64,000 bases of DNA, from NCBI GenBank assembly GCA_016793465.1, contig JAEUJW010000067.1:310001-374000 (forward strand). Direction: 5' to 3'. The position numbers were made by a program, and so were the translations under genes. Below the pieces are notes generated by a model that searched no databases, had not been told where the DNA came from, and saw nothing but the letters and a program-made list of their open reading frames with translations. The stretch comes from Myxococcales bacterium. Lineage in GTDB: Bacteria; Myxococcota; Polyangia; Nannocystales; Nannocystaceae. Positions 62,690 through 64,000 of this stretch are shown piece by piece. Each line of letters opens with the position of its first letter. Positions within the stretch are counted from its first letter, which is position 1.

Positions 62690-64000
62690 TCAGCGCTCCA
62701 TACCGATCGCCCAGCGGCGACGGTGCAGTCGTCGAACGAGAGGCGTCAGCTTCTCCAAGATCAGGAAGGCGGCCCGCGAAGCTCGATCGCCCGGGAGGTG
62801 GGAGAGGAACCCATGGTGGTGAAGCGCCGAGACGATGTCGATCCAAGCTCCGACGAGTGGAAGGGCTCCAGCCTGTAGCCCCTCGTGGATCGCTTTCCAG
62901 ATCTCACCCGCCGTGGCGGTACCAGTCAGATTCGACGGTATCGCCTCCATGACATCCGAGAAATGGTTCTCGATCTCCGTTGGCGATGCGCTCGGTGCGA
63001 GCGGAAAACGAGGTCCCAGTTTTTCAGGCTCTGACGGATCTCCGGCGGCAGTTGGCGGTGGCGTCGAGCTGGCAACCACGGGAACGACAGCAGGCGATGA
63101 GGACGATGCCTTCACCGGTGGAGATATGGTCGGGCCGGCAGCCGCCTCTGCAGCGCGAGGGGGCGAGGTTGAGGCGGTCGGCAGAAGCGCCGGGGCGGCC
63201 GCGGCGTTTGGCGGCGGCGATCCTGCCCGCTGGTGGTTGCCGCCGGTCGGCGGCGGCGATTGTGGCGCGGCCGCCGGCGAGTCGTTCGGCTGCACGGGCG
63301 AACGAACTGGGTTCGGGTCAGCGTCGCCATTATTGGTGTCTGTGACCGCCACGGCAGCGCGGGGCGGCGATGTCGAGGCCGCCGGCTCTGGCGACGCTGG
63401 GCTGGCTTCGGTGGTCGGAGGCTGAGATCCAGCCGAGTGGAGGTTGTCTTCGGTCGGCGGCGGAGCTTGCGGAACGGCCGGTGGGGAGTCGCTCGACCGC
63501 GTGGGTGAACAAGCTGCCCCTGCGTCGCCATCAGCGGTGCCGGTGGGGGTCGCCACGGTAGCGCGAGGTGGCGATGCCGTGACGGTCGGCCGTGGCGACG
63601 CTGGACCAGCTTCTGCGGTCGGACGCGGCGATTTCGCCGGATGAGGGTCGCCCACCGTCGGCGGCGGCGGTTGCGGCCCGACCGGTTGAGTATCGCTCGG
63701 CCGCGTCGATGAGCTGGAGTTGTCGTCGGGGGCAGCTACAGCGACCCGAGGTGACGAGGTCGAGGCGACCGGCTCTGGCGACTGGCGAGGTAGCGAGGTC
63801 GGTCGTGTCGTCGAACCGGCCACGCCAGCGTCACGACTGAGAGCGTTGGAGGGAGGTGCAGTGGACGCGCGAGGAGGGGCGGCGGGCGGTGACGAAGAAT
63901 TTGGCCGGGGCGGCGGTCCAGACGTGACGGTGCCGCGAGTAGCGGCGGTCGGAGGCGTCGGAGTGGCCTCGATGGGAGAGGATGACGAGGTGTTTTGTGG
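62690..64000 (-). CDS. Pro/Ser/Thr-rich repeat protein of the mobile element (5' end outside window)
   Basis: The frame is open from the right edge to the stop at 62690, at least 436 residues. About 320 residues are Pro/Ser/Ala/Thr-rich, in three to four imperfect units of about 60 residues that share words such as STSPPRA and a P-x-PPPT segment. The C-terminal 110 residues are a folded helical part (ENHFSDVMEAIPSNLTGTAT, then EIWKAIHEGLQAGALPLVGA). No known domain. Codon choice is less GC-biased than in the rest of the window, in keeping with transfer. Confidence 0.65.
   Translation of the reverse strand, partial: PQNTSSSSPIEATPTPPTAATRGTVTSGPPPRPNSSSPPAAPPRASTAPPSNALSRDAGVAGSTTRPTSLPRQSPEPVASTSSPRVAVAAPDDNSSSSTRPSDTQPVGPQPPPPTVGDPHPAKSPRPTAEAGPASPRPTVTASPPRATVATPTGTADGDAGAACSPTRSSDSPPAVPQAPPPTEDNLHSAGSQPPTTEASPASPEPAASTSPPRAAVAVTDTNNGDADPNPVRSPVQPNDSPAAAPQSPPPTGGNHQRAGSPPPNAAAAPALLPTASTSPPRAAEAAAGPTISPPVKASSSSPAVVPVVASSTPPPTAAGDPSEPEKLGPRFPLAPSASPTEIENHFSDVMEAIPSNLTGTATAGEIWKAIHEGLQAGALPLVGAWIDIVSALHHHGFLSHLPGDRASRAAFLILEKLTPLVRRLHRRRWAIGMER

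Overview
The window comes from a very GC-rich genome with near-saturated G/C third codon positions, dense packing of both strands and a high load of lipoproteins carrying Thr/Ser/Asp/Gly linkers. It also has Ser/Thr protein kinases with extra domains, tandem WN(D/G)I(K/R) repeats with an ADYC-type domain, and a C-terminal Cys-hydrophobic-Arg tail. Together these point to a myxobacterium, most likely of the Nannocystineae (Nannocystis/Enhygromyxa-like). This placement is inferred from protein style, not from a marker gene.

Layout. 1-10.3 kb: end of a secreted Cys-rich protein, a CYP51-like P450 with an FAD amine-oxidase-fold desaturase, a lipoprotein joining a formylglycine-generating-enzyme (FGE) fold to a PQQ-like propeller, a HIT protein, an orphan lipoprotein, an MFS transporter and a Tat-exported PhoX/DUF839 protein. 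10.4-19.4 kb: a c-type-haem-like lipoprotein, a MerR-like regulator divergent from a 90-residue orphan, a VOC protein, a GH5 hydrolase, tRNA-Ala(GGC) with a 68-residue protein and an HNH endonuclease, a probable 62-residue gene with its own sigma70-like promoter, two lipoproteins, a repeat-filled intergenic region and a LytTR/histidine-kinase pair. 19.7-28.5 kb: AAA15 ATPase plus Uma2 nuclease, a DUF1501 export cluster, and an alkylation-repair pair (Ada-AlkA fusion, then Ogt). 28.6-35.2 kb: tetR-mfp-rnd-tolC efflux operon with a palindrome-rich control region. 35.5-42.3 kb: two flotillins with an NfeD-like protein, and divergently AAG-HIT-hemB-double HCCA isomerase. 42.4-58.7 kb: signalling and envelope genes (RsbR-like, VWA lipoprotein, two large kinases, tandem prolyl iminopeptidases, DUF4139 protein, WNGIK/ADYC lipoprotein, ferredoxin-fused class III cyclase).

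The right end (60.9-64 kb) looks like an integrated mobile element. A tyrosine recombinase with an N-terminal excisionase-like helix-turn-helix ends about 30 bp from the point where a Ser/Thr kinase gene is cut exactly in its catalytic-loop codons (RDFKPDN). The kinase N-lobe is missing and should lie beyond the window. Beside the recombinase, a less GC-rich gene encodes a long Pro/Ser/Thr repeat protein that runs off the window. An integrase using the conserved HRDFKPDN codons of kinase genes as its target is the most unusual inference here.

Other signals worth following are a kinase-STAND-TM-PEGA-FGE single-chain protein, the WNGIK repeat lipoprotein, the 2Fe-2S cyclase, and isolated AT-rich codon clusters (including TTA) in otherwise GC-saturated genes.
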